The notes beneath the pieces are model-generated. The model did no database searches. It was not told the origin of the DNA and saw only the letters and a list, made by a program, of their open reading frames with translations. From NCBI GenBank assembly GCA_021373025.1, contig JAJFTL010000046.1, positions 1-32,242 of the forward strand: DNA of 32,242 nt, read 5' to 3'. Both the position numbers and the translations under genes were made by a program. Positions 14,818 through 22,408 of this stretch are shown here, piece by piece (positions within the stretch are counted from its first letter, which is position 1; every line of letters begins with the position of its first letter). Origin of the DNA: a bacterium. GTDB taxonomy: Bacteria > Caldisericota > Caldisericia > Cryosericales > Cryosericaceae.

Positions 14818-17259
14818 CTACTCCCTGTGCAGTGCCTCTACCGGTGTGATGCTGGAGGCATACCTCGCCGGGATGTATGAAGCGAGCAGGAGACACGCAC
14901 AACAACTCACGACAAAGCCGAGCAGGAGGCCGGGTTGTAGAGAGAATGTCATCCCTTCGCTCTTGGCCAGGACGAAACTTGCCAGAGCACCCCCGCCAAC
15001 CCCGATACCCAACGCTGTCAGCCCAATCCTTAGTCCCTTCCACAGGAACTCCCGCTGAATCATCCGTCGCTCTGCCCCAACAGCCCGCTTGATCCCAATC
15101 TCGCGGGTCTTCTGGATCCCTTCGATCAGGAACATGGCTGTAAGATAGAGGAGTGCTGACAGAAACGAACAGAGGGTGAAGACCGACAACAGGCCATACA
15201 CCCCTTCTCGAGAACGGATGATGGCATCGATGGTGTCTCGCACGTCGATGGCGCTTCCCCGAGAATATCCTGGGTGTCTGCTCTCGAGGAGACTGAGGAT
15301 GGTTTCTGTGACCTCGTCACTATTCTGTCTGTCAAGAGGCTTCACTAGCAGGCGGACTGACAACTCTTGAGGACTCAGAATCGTATAGGAATCTGCCAGA
15401 GGAACGTATACAGTGTCGTCTATCAAGGAAGAATGAGCTTGGAGAATGCCTATGATGTCGTCTCCCATGAGAGTGTCGCCGATCTTCAGATTCATGGACT
15501 CTGCAACATCAGCGCCTATGACGCATCTTGCAACGTCAGCATCCGTGAGGAACCTGCCCGCCTCCATCGTCATGCCATAGATCGCAGGAAAATCCTCGGT
15601 GGCACCGGAGATGCGGAGGCTGAAGTCTCCTCCCGACGGTAGCGGAATGGTCGCGCTCATTGGGGTGACTATCCTGCATCCAACCAACGCCCGGCCCACT
15701 ACGGCTTCGCGGATGGCGCGGTAGTCGTCAAGGGAGTACTTGGCCCCCACGTCAGCGTAGGGGATCGTAGACTGTACTGGGCTGATCCAGAAGGCCTTTT
15801 CGGGAACGTCAAGGAGGAGGTCTTGAGTTGTTCTCTGTATAGTGTTGATCTGAGAAACCGAGATGAACATGGCGCCAACGGTGACGATCATCACGAGCGC
15901 TAGGGCAAGGACGAATTGTGTCCGCCTCTGTGCCATATTGGCAGACGGCGACAGGAGACGGGAGGGACCCCCTCGCAGTGCCCGGAGAGTGACCACGGCG
16001 GAAACTGCGACAACAAGGACGGCCAGCAACCCGAATGCGGCCACAACGGCGGTAGCGTCGATGTGAAGAGGGAGAACATCCGCGGCGGATCGATAAGGGC
16101 TGACATACTCTCCCAAGGCATTGTACTTGGTGAACAGAGGGAGAAGCAGTCGGAGCGTTATAACCGCGATCGGGAAGATCATGCAGAGCAAGCTCAGAAG
16201 GACAGCAGTGTGCTCACGCGTGATCTGCACCTTCGTTGCGCCGATGGACATCCTGATCCCCTGTTCGCGTTGTCTCGATGACATGTTGAAGTATATGAGA
16301 CTGCCGATGGTCATGATTCCAATGAGAAGGGTGAGGGCGGACGATGTGGAAAGAGTCTTGATACGCTCTCTCCGCACTTGGACGCCAAGGGAATTCTCAA
16401 ATTCCCACGTTGAGGATGAGGTCACCGCATTGTACTTCTCGTTACCAAGGATCTTCCGAATCGTCGCCAGCAGCCTTTGTTCATGTCCTTCTTGTGGGAC
16501 GATCCACAATTGAGGTCTTGCTGGCAGAGGGATGATCTGACCGTCGCCCCGCACATAGGACGCCATACGTGTTCCTGGGCGGTACGGTATCACGACGGAG
16601 GCTGGCAGACTAGTGCTTCCGAGGTACGAGGAGGGTATACGGGCGAGGACTCCGATGACCGTGAACTGTTCCTTCCCCGTATTGGTATACACCGTGACTC
16701 TCTTGCCAAGTATGTCGGGTCCTGTGATGATGTTCTTTGCATAGTCTTCTTGTATCAGCAGAACGTTGGGAGGATCGCTTTTCTGGAAGTACCTCCCCTC
16801 CTTGAGAGGCGGGTGGAGTGCCATGAGATAATCAGCCGTCATTGGACAGACTGCATCGCCAAGTCCAACGGGGGCTTTCACCGTCCAACGAATGATGGAA
16901 TCCATTTGATCGAATTCAAAAACGGCTGCGATGTCACTCAAACCGCGGATACGGGCAACCTCCGTGTCGGTGAGGGCGGGAGGAGGAGCGTCATGCTCGG
17001 GCAGGAATGATGAGACAGTGATCTCAGCGGCGGAGTAGTAGACAAGATTGTTCAGCTTGTTCATCCCCTCGGAGACTCCCATCATCAGTCTCGAGAAGTA
17101 TCCCAGTTCACCCACTCTGATGGTAGAAGCGTAGGGGGTGCTCCGCATGTAATCGTCCAGTTCCCTGTCAAGGCTCGTGATGTTGACGCAGACGAAGAGA
17201 GTGCAGAAAGACACTGTGAACATCACAACGGCAACAATAGCGTTGATCATCTTTCTCAT
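14818..17259 (-). CDS. ABC transporter permease with two FtsX domains (operon II)
   Basis: This 813-aa MacB/FtsX-type permease has an N-terminal membrane segment (about residues 4-26) and a large extracytoplasmic domain to about 300. The first FtsX core follows (STSSALTLLIGIMTIGSLIY, then QREQGIRMSIGATKVQI). After a second extracytoplasmic region comes a C-terminal FtsX core (REIGIKRAVGAERRMI), ending in SSITPVEALHRE, the usual MacB-type terminus. I chose ATG 17259 with GGGGG about 7 nt upstream; the open frame extends to a TTG at 17274. It is 31 nt downstream of the second cysteine-rich peptide gene and just upstream of its ATPase. The domain plan equals that of the operon I permease but the sequences have diverged, suggesting separate substrates. 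Its probable job is transport of, or immunity to, the adjacent peptide. Confidence 0.92.
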   Translation of the reverse strand: MRKMINAIVAVVMFTVSFCTLFVCVNITSLDRELDDYMRSTPYASTIRVGELGYFSRLMMGVSEGMNKLNNLVYYSAAEITVSSFLPEHDAPPPALTDTEVARIRGLSDIAAVFEFDQMDSIIRWTVKAPVGLGDAVCPMTADYLMALHPPLKEGRYFQKSDPPNVLLIQEDYAKNIITGPDILGKRVTVYTNTGKEQFTVIGVLARIPSSYLGSTSLPASVVIPYRPGTRMASYVRGDGQIIPLPARPQLWIVPQEGHEQRLLATIRKILGNEKYNAVTSSSTWEFENSLGVQVRRERIKTLSTSSALTLLIGIMTIGSLIYFNMSSRQREQGIRMSIGATKVQITREHTAVLLSLLCMIFPIAVITLRLLLPLFTKYNALGEYVSPYRSAADVLPLHIDATAVVAAFGLLAVLVVAVSAVVTLRALRGGPSRLLSPSANMAQRRTQFVLALALVMIVTVGAMFISVSQINTIQRTTQDLLLDVPEKAFWISPVQSTIPYADVGAKYSLDDYRAIREAVVGRALVGCRIVTPMSATIPLPSGGDFSLRISGATEDFPAIYGMTMEAGRFLTDADVARCVIGADVAESMNLKIGDTLMGDDIIGILQAHSSLIDDTVYVPLADSYTILSPQELSVRLLVKPLDRQNSDEVTETILSLLESRHPGYSRGSAIDVRDTIDAIIRSREGVYGLLSVFTLCSFLSALLYLTAMFLIEGIQKTREIGIKRAVGAERRMIQREFLWKGLRIGLTALGIGVGGGALASFVLAKSEGMTFSLQPGLLLGFVVSCCACLLLASYIPARYASSITPVEALHRE

Positions 17260-17290
17260 GCCGGGAACCCCCAAAAATCAGTTTGCGTTG

Positions 17291-17575
17291 TCAAGGGCAG
17301 TAATTCTGGCACCCAAGAATGACATAGCCAGTGCATATACCGGAATAGGGATAGTGAGTTGGTGTTGTGCACACTCCTTCATAGACATTCCAGTATTTGA
17401 CCCCGTTGAGGGAACAGTCGAAAAGACACCCGATGCAGTACGCTCCGGGCACGTAGCATTCCGCTGGCCAGTCTTCCGCAAGAACGGTTCTACCCAAGGG
17501 GCTCAGAAGACCTGCCAGCAAGATAGCGCAGAGTAGGAATAGAACGGTCATCTGACAGCGTCTCACGTTTGTCAT
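17291..17575 (-). CDS. Secreted eight-cysteine small peptide (operon II)
   Basis: This is a 94-aa precursor. A basic start and hydrophobic core (residues 9-25) precede a plausible signal-peptidase site after VLA (residue 33). The mature part of about 61 residues carries eight cysteines spaced C-x6-C-x2-C-x3-C-x14-C-x11-C-x7-C-x3-C and is rich in Tyr and Gly. The ribosome site AAGGAGGTGAT is close to ideal and overlaps the stop codon of the upstream thioredoxin-like gene, predicting strong, coupled translation. ATG 17551 is a possible internal start. It has the same size class, cysteine count and gene neighbours as the operon I peptide but a different spacing pattern, so it is an analogous rather than clearly homologous product. 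I recognise no named family; a bacteriocin-like or signalling peptide is inferred. Confidence 0.82.
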   Translation of the reverse strand: MTNVRRCQMTVLFLLCAILLAGLLSPLGRTVLAEDWPAECYVPGAYCIGCLFDCSLNGVKYWNVYEGVCTTPTHYPYSGICTGYVILGCQNYCP

Positions 17576-17581
17576 ATAGTA

Positions 17582-18697
17582 TCACCTCCTTTCTTCTAAG
17601 ACCTTCTTGCACTCTCTGAAGAGATCGGCGCACTTGTCTGGCGTATCGAACTTGACGGCATTGATGTTCAACACCTGTCCTTCGGCGTCCAGCATGCACA
17701 TGAAGGGACCACCTACGAGGGCAATTCTGTTGGAGATTTCGAAGAAATCGTCTTCGATCACGGCCGTGCTCTTGAAGTCCTTCGTCTCTTGCAGCACGTA
17801 TAGTAAGTCGATTTGCCTGGACAATTCTGCCTCTTTGGCCTCATACTCAAGTTGCTTCAGGGAAAAGCGTTCGGCAAAATCCAGATTGCGCTGGACAGTA
17901 TCCTCCGTGATTCCTGCGAAAACGATCACCTTGTTGACGGCGGCATCGTTTGCCAAGGCAGATGTCGACAGGGTCTCCACAAGATCCTTGCTTGCCTTGC
18001 TGGAAGAGTACACGAAGAGCATGAGAGTCGGTTTTCCCAGATAATCGGTTGGCAAGTTCATTGCTGTTCCTTTGTCGCTGTAAGTGATCTTGGGAAAAGG
18101 TTTCCCGATCTCGATGTTATCCTGGTAGTCATCAAAGATCGTCTTGCCGAGGGAGAAATCCCTGATCCTCTCTCCGTACCTTTTGTAGTCTGTTATCAGA
18201 AAGCCCGTGTTCTTCCACATGACTCGATTATTATCATCGATAAAGAAGACGCTCGGGGTGCTCGGTTCTCCAAAGGTCTTGTAGAGATGACTGGTACGAT
18301 CGGCGATGATGTGGAAATTGGGATCAGATTTTAGCTCGGCATAGATCAAGGGGATCTGATCACTCTTTTCTATGTAGCAGAAAGAGACATCCCTGAACTC
18401 CCGCACCCATTCGATCAGCGGAAACGTGAGATAGGTACAGCTGCCACACGCTTTGTTGCTGAAGATCAGTATCTTGCGTCCCTCAAGAACAATGCTGTTG
18501 CCGTTGATATCACGTGCTTGTTTCTCAATGACCGCAACACTTCCTACAGGAAGCGACTGCTTGGGGACAAACGCTGTGCTTGTCAGGATGTTTGTCGGTC
18601 TCTTGCCGGAGAACAGGAACAGCACCGCCACTAAGAGCGCTGCACATAGTGGCACCGCAACGACGATCCTCGTCACAACCGTTCCAGGTCTTGTCAT
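17582..18697 (-). CDS. Membrane-anchored thioredoxin-like protein (operon II)
   Basis: This 371-aa protein has a signal anchor (about residues 10-30) and an extracytoplasmic thioredoxin-like domain. The candidate active site is C84-G-S-C87 in FSNKACGSCTYL, followed by STPSVFFIDDNNRVMWKNTG, the cis-proline strand region of TlpA-like proteins. A second redoxin-like half starts near residue 195 (GKPFPKITYSD) but has SSSKASKD where a CxxC would be expected, so it is probably non-catalytic. ATG 18697 is chosen because GGGGAGGGAG lies just upstream; the open frame reaches back to a TTG at 18760 without a good ribosome site. It is the first gene of operon II, behind regulon box D, and its stop codon lies inside the ribosome site of the peptide gene. 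A role in the peptide's disulfides is inferred. Confidence 0.8.
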   Translation of the reverse strand: MTRPGTVVTRIVVAVPLCAALLVAVLFLFSGKRPTNILTSTAFVPKQSLPVGSVAVIEKQARDINGNSIVLEGRKILIFSNKACGSCTYLTFPLIEWVREFRDVSFCYIEKSDQIPLIYAELKSDPNFHIIADRTSHLYKTFGEPSTPSVFFIDDNNRVMWKNTGFLITDYKRYGERIRDFSLGKTIFDDYQDNIEIGKPFPKITYSDKGTAMNLPTDYLGKPTLMLFVYSSSKASKDLVETLSTSALANDAAVNKVIVFAGITEDTVQRNLDFAERFSLKQLEYEAKEAELSRQIDLLYVLQETKDFKSTAVIEDDFFEISNRIALVGGPFMCMLDAEGQVLNINAVKFDTPDKCADLFRECKKVLEERR

Positions 18698-18831
18698 CTC
18701 TCCCTCCCCACATGCCCTTCTTGCAGGTCCTTCGTCTCGACCAATTGCCAGGTAGAACAACCCACTCAGTCGATTGACAATGTTTCCATTCCTTTTCTGA
18801 CGAGATCGGTCCCCTGCTCTTTGTCACACGT

Positions 18832-18863
18832 ATGATACTCCTCCAACGTTAAAGGAACGTTAA
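18832..18863 (-). promoter_or_regulatory. Regulon box and promoter for operon II (site D)
   Basis: On the minus strand TTAACGTT-N3-TTAACG (18863-18847) is followed after exactly 9 nt by TATCAT (18837-18832), a good -10. The predicted leader before the thioredoxin-like gene is about 130 nt. Spacing and sequence match sites A and B precisely. Confidence 0.82.
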
Positions 18864-18956
18864 GATCTCGATCAATAGGGGGCGCTTTGACTGACAGTAA
18901 TATCTTTTCTCCCTGTTCGCTTTATCAGCAAGACAAGAACAGCCTGCATTTGCCAT
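18849..18956 (-). CDS. Possible 35-aa small ORF overlapping the operon II box
   Basis: An ATG at 18956 opens a 35-codon frame that begins MANAGCSCLADKANREK and stops with TAA at 18851-18849, inside regulon box D. AAGGGGGTGA, one base away from the ideal ribosome site, is 6 nt upstream, which is the main reason for listing it. It has three cysteines and no signal peptide. It could be a small gene, a leader peptide, or the tail of a decayed gene. Coding potential cannot be judged at this length. Confidence 0.25.
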   Translation of the reverse strand: MANAGCSCLADKANREKRYYCQSKRPLLIEILTFL

Positions 18957-19226
18957 GATTGCTCACCCCCTTTGTCTTACATAGAACGACTCTTGCCAGA
19001 AGCTAGAATTTCCTCACACCATTTTCGCCTACCGCACCACGGACCCTGTCACTCGCTGTCTGGTGCTGTCAGCAGAAGCCAAGCAGTCCAGTCATGATGC
19101 TGCAGGACTAACCCATTCAGTTACTCCTTGATGGTTCGATGGTGATCTGGCGCGTCGTTTGTACGGTGTTTAGGGTGTGGGTTGCGCTCCAGCGACATGA
19201 GCGCACAATGTCTACATGAAGAACGA
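18864..19226. other. Gene-poor stretch between operon II and the YgjP gene
   Basis: Apart from the small ORF above, I see no convincing gene, RNA or terminator in this stretch of about 360 bases. Short open fragments around 19080-19220 do not resemble a known family. It may hold decayed sequence at the edge of the locus. Confidence 0.5.
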
Positions 19227-19279
19227 CAGAAGGAATGTGAAGACTATTGTACCTGGTACAAGGGGGGTTCATAATTCGT
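19227..19279. repeat. 53-bp dispersed hairpin repeat, copy 2
   Basis: This is the direct-orientation partner of 1390-1442 (46/53 identical). The inner dyad TTGTACC-T-GGTACAA is fully conserved, and the outer pairing survives with one C-to-T change that leaves a G-U pair. Its right end touches the start codon of the metallopeptidase gene, and the run of G at 19262-19267 inside it may act as that gene's ribosome site. Confidence 0.85.
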
Positions 19280-19280
19280 C

Positions 19281-19997
19281 ATGGGCGTGAAGAAGCCGGA
19301 AGGAGAACGGCGCACCAGTCCCGTGGCGGGCGCGTACACCCTGGTGCGCTCACGGCGCCGGACCGTCGGGCTGGAGATCCGTCCCGATGCGACACTGGTT
19401 GTCCGTGCTCCCATGCTGGCTCCGGTCTCCTATGTGGAGTCCATCCTGATGCAGAGGGCGGGATGGATCAGCGCAAAGCTGGCACTGGTACGCAGCAGAG
19501 CTTCTCTTGTGCCACGGCATGACTTTCTGACTGGAGAACGTTTCCCCTATCTGGGACAGGAGTGGCCATTTGTTGTTGTGGCGTTTCAGAAGCAGCCACT
19601 GACGTTCGATGCCAAAACCGGTTTTACGCTCGATGTTGCCGCCTTTGACCGGGGAGAGGTCGTGTTCGAGGAGTGGTACCGGACCCAGGCGCGCGAGCTG
19701 CTTATCGAGCGCGTGCAGCATTATGCGCCTCTCGTGGGGGTGAGTGTCCCTCGTTTGCGCATCAGTGGTGCTGAACGGCGCTGGGGTTCATGCAGCACCA
19801 GCGGTACCGTCAGCTTTGCCTGGCGCCTGGTGATGGCTCCCATGGACGTCATCGACTACGTCGTGGTGCACGAGCTGGCGCACCTGCGCGAGATGAATCA
19901 CTCTGTTCGGTTCTGGGCCATCGTCGCGTCGGTCTTGCCGGACCATGACGCGCGCAGACGCTGGCTGAAGGAGCACGGAGGATCGCTGACGATCTGA
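19281..19997 (+). CDS. YgjP-type (DUF45/M48-like) zinc metallopeptidase
   Basis: This 238-aa cytoplasmic protein of the YgjP/DUF45 family has the zinc-binding HExxH in VVHELAHLREMNHS (near residue 196), with the downstream conserved H/W segment NHSVRFWAIVASVLPDHDARRRWLKEHG. The upstream RRWGSCSTSGTVSFAWRLVMAP block is diagnostic of the family. ATG 19281 follows repeat copy 2 directly; a GTG at 19287 is possible. If the 1.4-19.3 kb locus were removed between the two hairpin repeats, this gene would lie directly behind the CGGC gene. The physiological substrate of the family is poorly known. The gene converges with the GNAT gene with about 20 nt between. Confidence 0.9.
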   Translation: MGVKKPEGERRTSPVAGAYTLVRSRRRTVGLEIRPDATLVVRAPMLAPVSYVESILMQRAGWISAKLALVRSRASLVPRHDFLTGERFPYLGQEWPFVVVAFQKQPLTFDAKTGFTLDVAAFDRGEVVFEEWYRTQARELLIERVQHYAPLVGVSVPRLRISGAERRWGSCSTSGTVSFAWRLVMAPMDVIDYVVVHELAHLREMNHSVRFWAIVASVLPDHDARRRWLKEHGGSLTI

Positions 19998-20016
19998 ATC
20001 GCTCTCGGAGCCCTCT

Positions 20017-20835
20017 CTATCGGTGCAGGACCCACCAGACATCGTGCCCGGTGAAACCACAGCGGCGGAGCAGATGCTCGGGTTCACACGGGTTTTTCAC
20101 CTGCACGACGACCGTCGTGAACGCGGCCTTCTGTTCCAGCCGATACACCAGTTCCTGCACAAGCATGGTGCCCAGACCGAGACCGCGGAAGGCGGGAAGA
20201 ACCTGGACCCATTCAAGGGAGGCTTCGCCGTTAACCGTGTCTGTCTCCGCAATGCCGAGAGCGACTGGACGTTTTTCTTTGTGGTCGATGACCCACAGCC
20301 ATGCGTGCGGGTCGAAGACGGGACGCTTGGTCCACGTAGTGACCTCGTCAGTGCCAGGGGTAGGCGCGTCGTAGCAGGCGTGCAGGATTGTGGCCACCAA
20401 GGGGAGTTCGGTGGCTGGGTCGACCTCACGGATGGCATACCCGGGGACAGTAGCGTGCAACGGGAGCTCGCTTTCGGAGTGGATGAATCGGGAAAATGCT
20501 TCCCGGCGGTCGAACCATGGGGCAAGCGGGGCCACAAAGTCGTTATGCATCCACACAGTGGGAACGCCATCCAGCTTGACCGAGGCAGCCTTCAGAGGGT
20601 CATGCGTGAGTGTCCCATACATGAGCAGTTTCGCCGGTTCGCGGAGTTCGACGCCCGTCGCCTGCGCGCCGTCCATGATAAACCTGCATTCCAGTGATTG
20701 CAGGCGCCGGACTGTCTTCCAGAGTGGATGTGGCAGGATGCGGGTAGGATTCATCCGGTAGAGACTCCGAAGCGTCATCTCGTCCGATGACGTGTCTCTT
20801 GGGGGCGCTATGACCACTGCTTTTCGTCGGGGCAT
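20017..20835 (-). CDS. GNAT-family N-acetyltransferase
   Basis: This 272-aa protein has a C-terminal GNAT domain. The acetyl-CoA-binding motif A is visible as VLPAFRGLGLGTMLVQEL (about residues 213-230), preceded by the strand ASLEWVQ and followed by VVVQVKNPCEPEHLLRRCGFTG, the usual C-terminal strand-helix. The N-terminal half (about 130 residues) has no recognised motif and may be a degenerate second GNAT fold or a substrate domain. The ATG at 20835 lacks a good ribosome site; an internal ATG such as that of MTLRSLYRMNP is possible. The acetylated substrate is unknown. It is transcribed in the same direction as the flavodoxin and SagB-like genes but separated by about 160 nt. Confidence 0.82.
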   Translation of the reverse strand: MPRRKAVVIAPPRDTSSDEMTLRSLYRMNPTRILPHPLWKTVRRLQSLECRFIMDGAQATGVELREPAKLLMYGTLTHDPLKAASVKLDGVPTVWMHNDFVAPLAPWFDRREAFSRFIHSESELPLHATVPGYAIREVDPATELPLVATILHACYDAPTPGTDEVTTWTKRPVFDPHAWLWVIDHKEKRPVALGIAETDTVNGEASLEWVQVLPAFRGLGLGTMLVQELVYRLEQKAAFTTVVVQVKNPCEPEHLLRRCGFTGHDVWWVLHR

Positions 20836-20995
20836 AGAGGCAGGATAGCGCTTCTGCTGCGCACGTCAACCGTGACGACCTCGTGGTTGCCACCATGCGT
20901 GTCCATGCTTCACCTTCGCCACCAAGGGGGTGGAGCAGAACGGGCGCGTCCATGCACAGGCGGACACCCGTCTTACTACAACAGTGAATGGCGAG

Positions 20996-21481
20996 TCAGC
21001 TGTTCAACAGGTCTCTGGCCCAGCGAACGAGGTCACTGACGCACCGTTCCTTGTCCGTTTTGAGGGGCAGCTTAAACCCGATTCTTCCGACAATTTTGGC
21101 ACCTGGCACAAGAGACGTCAGGATCTTCTGGGTCTTGACATCGTTGTCGCCATAGCAGGTGAAGAAAGCGACCCGCTTTCCCTTGAGATCGGCATCCTTC
21201 AGAAATGAGCGCACTGCTGGTGCTGGACGACTGTTCCAGACAGGCGTTCCCACGAAAATCAGGTCGTAGTGGCCTGCGTCGTGCGCCAGTGGGCGAAGCG
21301 GCGGCGTCGCGCCGGTGGCGGCCAGGAATCCGCCCTTGAAGTACTTCATGAAGCCACGTGTCGGGTGAGGCTTGACCAACTCCAGTTCCATGGAGTCAAG
21401 CTGCAGCTCTCTGGCAAGCGACCGGGCCAGAAACCGGACATCACCGTCCAGAGAGTAGAACACAATCAGTGCATTTGCCAT
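20996..21481 (-). CDS. Flavodoxin-family protein
   Basis: This 161-aa flavodoxin-like FMN protein has the N-terminal strand ALIVFYSLDGDVRFLA in place of the phosphate-binding loop (here YSLDGDV rather than the common YSxTGNT). It also has the flavodoxin core segments YDLIFVGTPVWNSRPAPAVRSFL and KRVAFFTCYGDN that surround the isoalloxazine ring. AGGAGG lies about 6 nt before ATG 21481, which excludes the longer open frame. Such proteins carry low-potential electrons or act as NAD(P)H-dependent quinone or flavin reductases. The altered phosphate loop leaves the exact cofactor affinity uncertain. It lies 80 nt downstream of the SagB-like flavin oxidoreductase gene on the same strand, so joint expression is possible. 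Confidence 0.88.
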   Translation of the reverse strand: MANALIVFYSLDGDVRFLARSLARELQLDSMELELVKPHPTRGFMKYFKGGFLAATGATPPLRPLAHDAGHYDLIFVGTPVWNSRPAPAVRSFLKDADLKGKRVAFFTCYGDNDVKTQKILTSLVPGAKIVGRIGFKLPLKTDKERCVSDLVRWARDLLNS

Positions 21482-21562
21482 GCGTACCTCCTGTACCCCC
21501 AGACTAGTCGTGTGCGCAAACGTGTCAAGCAACGGTTTCTGGCAGGCCAGGTGAAGCTTCAG

Positions 21563-22321
21563 CTATCGGCGGGGTCCAGTCGGCTTTCTGCCCAGTGAGG
21601 CGCAGTAGATGACAAATTGCTGCTCAGGGTTGAATCCCAGGTAAGCGTTGAACTCATCGTCGAAGAATGCATTGATCGCGCAGACGCCACAATCGATGGG
21701 CTCGGCAGCCAGATAGAGGTTTTGGCACACATGTCCTGCATCGAGGAACAGACCACGGTAGGCACGCTGATTATAGCGCCAGATCATGCGGTACGGAACG
21801 GCGGTCCAGATGAACGTAACGGCGCTGAGCTCCACCATTTTCTGCCCACCACACAGCTCTGTGACGTCTTGGATGGTCTGCATGCCAGGCTTGATCAACT
21901 GCAGGGCATGCTCGATTGCAAGAAACCGGTAGATGCCCGGTTCGAGCCCCGTGACGGCGCGGACCATGAGATATGTCTCGAACGCGTGGCGCGCGCCGCC
22001 CGATGGTACCGTGCGCAATGTGCATGGTCTCTTGGTGACAGCCTTGACGCCCTGGGTGCACCACAGCAGATAGGACAGCTCCTGCAGGCTCAGTGGATCG
22101 GCCCGGTATACTCTGGTACTTTGGCGACGGTCGATTGCTGTTCGCAGGTCCATCGCTGGCATCGCAAGTGTCTTTGGATCCGGGAGGGGAATCAAGGGGA
22201 CACCGGGATCCGGCGGCAACTCAAGAGGGGGTTGAGGAAGTCCCTTTTGCTGGTCGGATTGTTGTTCAGGCATATCGGCAGAGTAGCGTGTATCGTGCAG
22301 AAACTGTTGTCCCACATCCAT
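21563..22321 (-). CDS. SagB/ThcOx-type nitroreductase-fold dehydrogenase
   Basis: This 252-aa FMN-dependent oxidoreductase belongs to the nitroreductase superfamily, SagB/ThcOx branch. The segments RRQSTRVYRADPLSLQELSYLLWCTQGV, PSGGARHAFETYLMV and FLDAGHVCQNLYLAAEPIDCGVCAI are the family hallmarks for FMN binding and dimerisation. Start ATG 22321 follows GAGGTG by several bases. SagB-type enzymes oxidise azolines in thiazole/oxazole peptides, but stand-alone members without a cyclodehydratase, as here, are common and of unknown substrate. No YcaO gene is in the window, so a link to the cysteine-rich peptides is not supported. It is divergent from the BNR gene at 22409. Confidence 0.88.
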   Translation of the reverse strand: MDVGQQFLHDTRYSADMPEQQSDQQKGLPQPPLELPPDPGVPLIPLPDPKTLAMPAMDLRTAIDRRQSTRVYRADPLSLQELSYLLWCTQGVKAVTKRPCTLRTVPSGGARHAFETYLMVRAVTGLEPGIYRFLAIEHALQLIKPGMQTIQDVTELCGGQKMVELSAVTFIWTAVPYRMIWRYNQRAYRGLFLDAGHVCQNLYLAAEPIDCGVCAINAFFDDEFNAYLGFNPEQQFVIYCASLGRKPTGPRR

Positions 22322-22338
22322 GAAGCACCTCACTAATA

Positions 22339-22358
22339 TGATATACTTAGAGTCTAAG
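22339..22358 (+). promoter_or_regulatory. Extended -10 promoter with overlapping 13-bp palindrome
   Basis: TGATATACT (22339-22347) is an extended -10 for the second BNR gene; no convincing -35 is seen. The perfect palindrome CTTAGA-G-TCTAAG (22346-22358) overlaps its end and would place an operator at the transcription start. Confidence 0.5.
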
Positions 22359-22408
22359 CGTAGCACAATTGTTTGCAATCCGAACGGATATCAGGACGTG
22401 GAGGACAG

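Noticed and set aside
21563-22321. Idea that the SagB-type enzyme modifies the cysteine-rich peptides into thiazoles
   Set aside because: No YcaO cyclodehydratase is present, the gene lies outside the regulon and lacks the box, and the peptides carry signal peptides suited to disulfide formation.
21617-22336. Plus-strand 239-codon ORF opposite the SagB-like gene
   Set aside because: The minus strand has the nitroreductase family motifs; the plus frame resembles nothing known.
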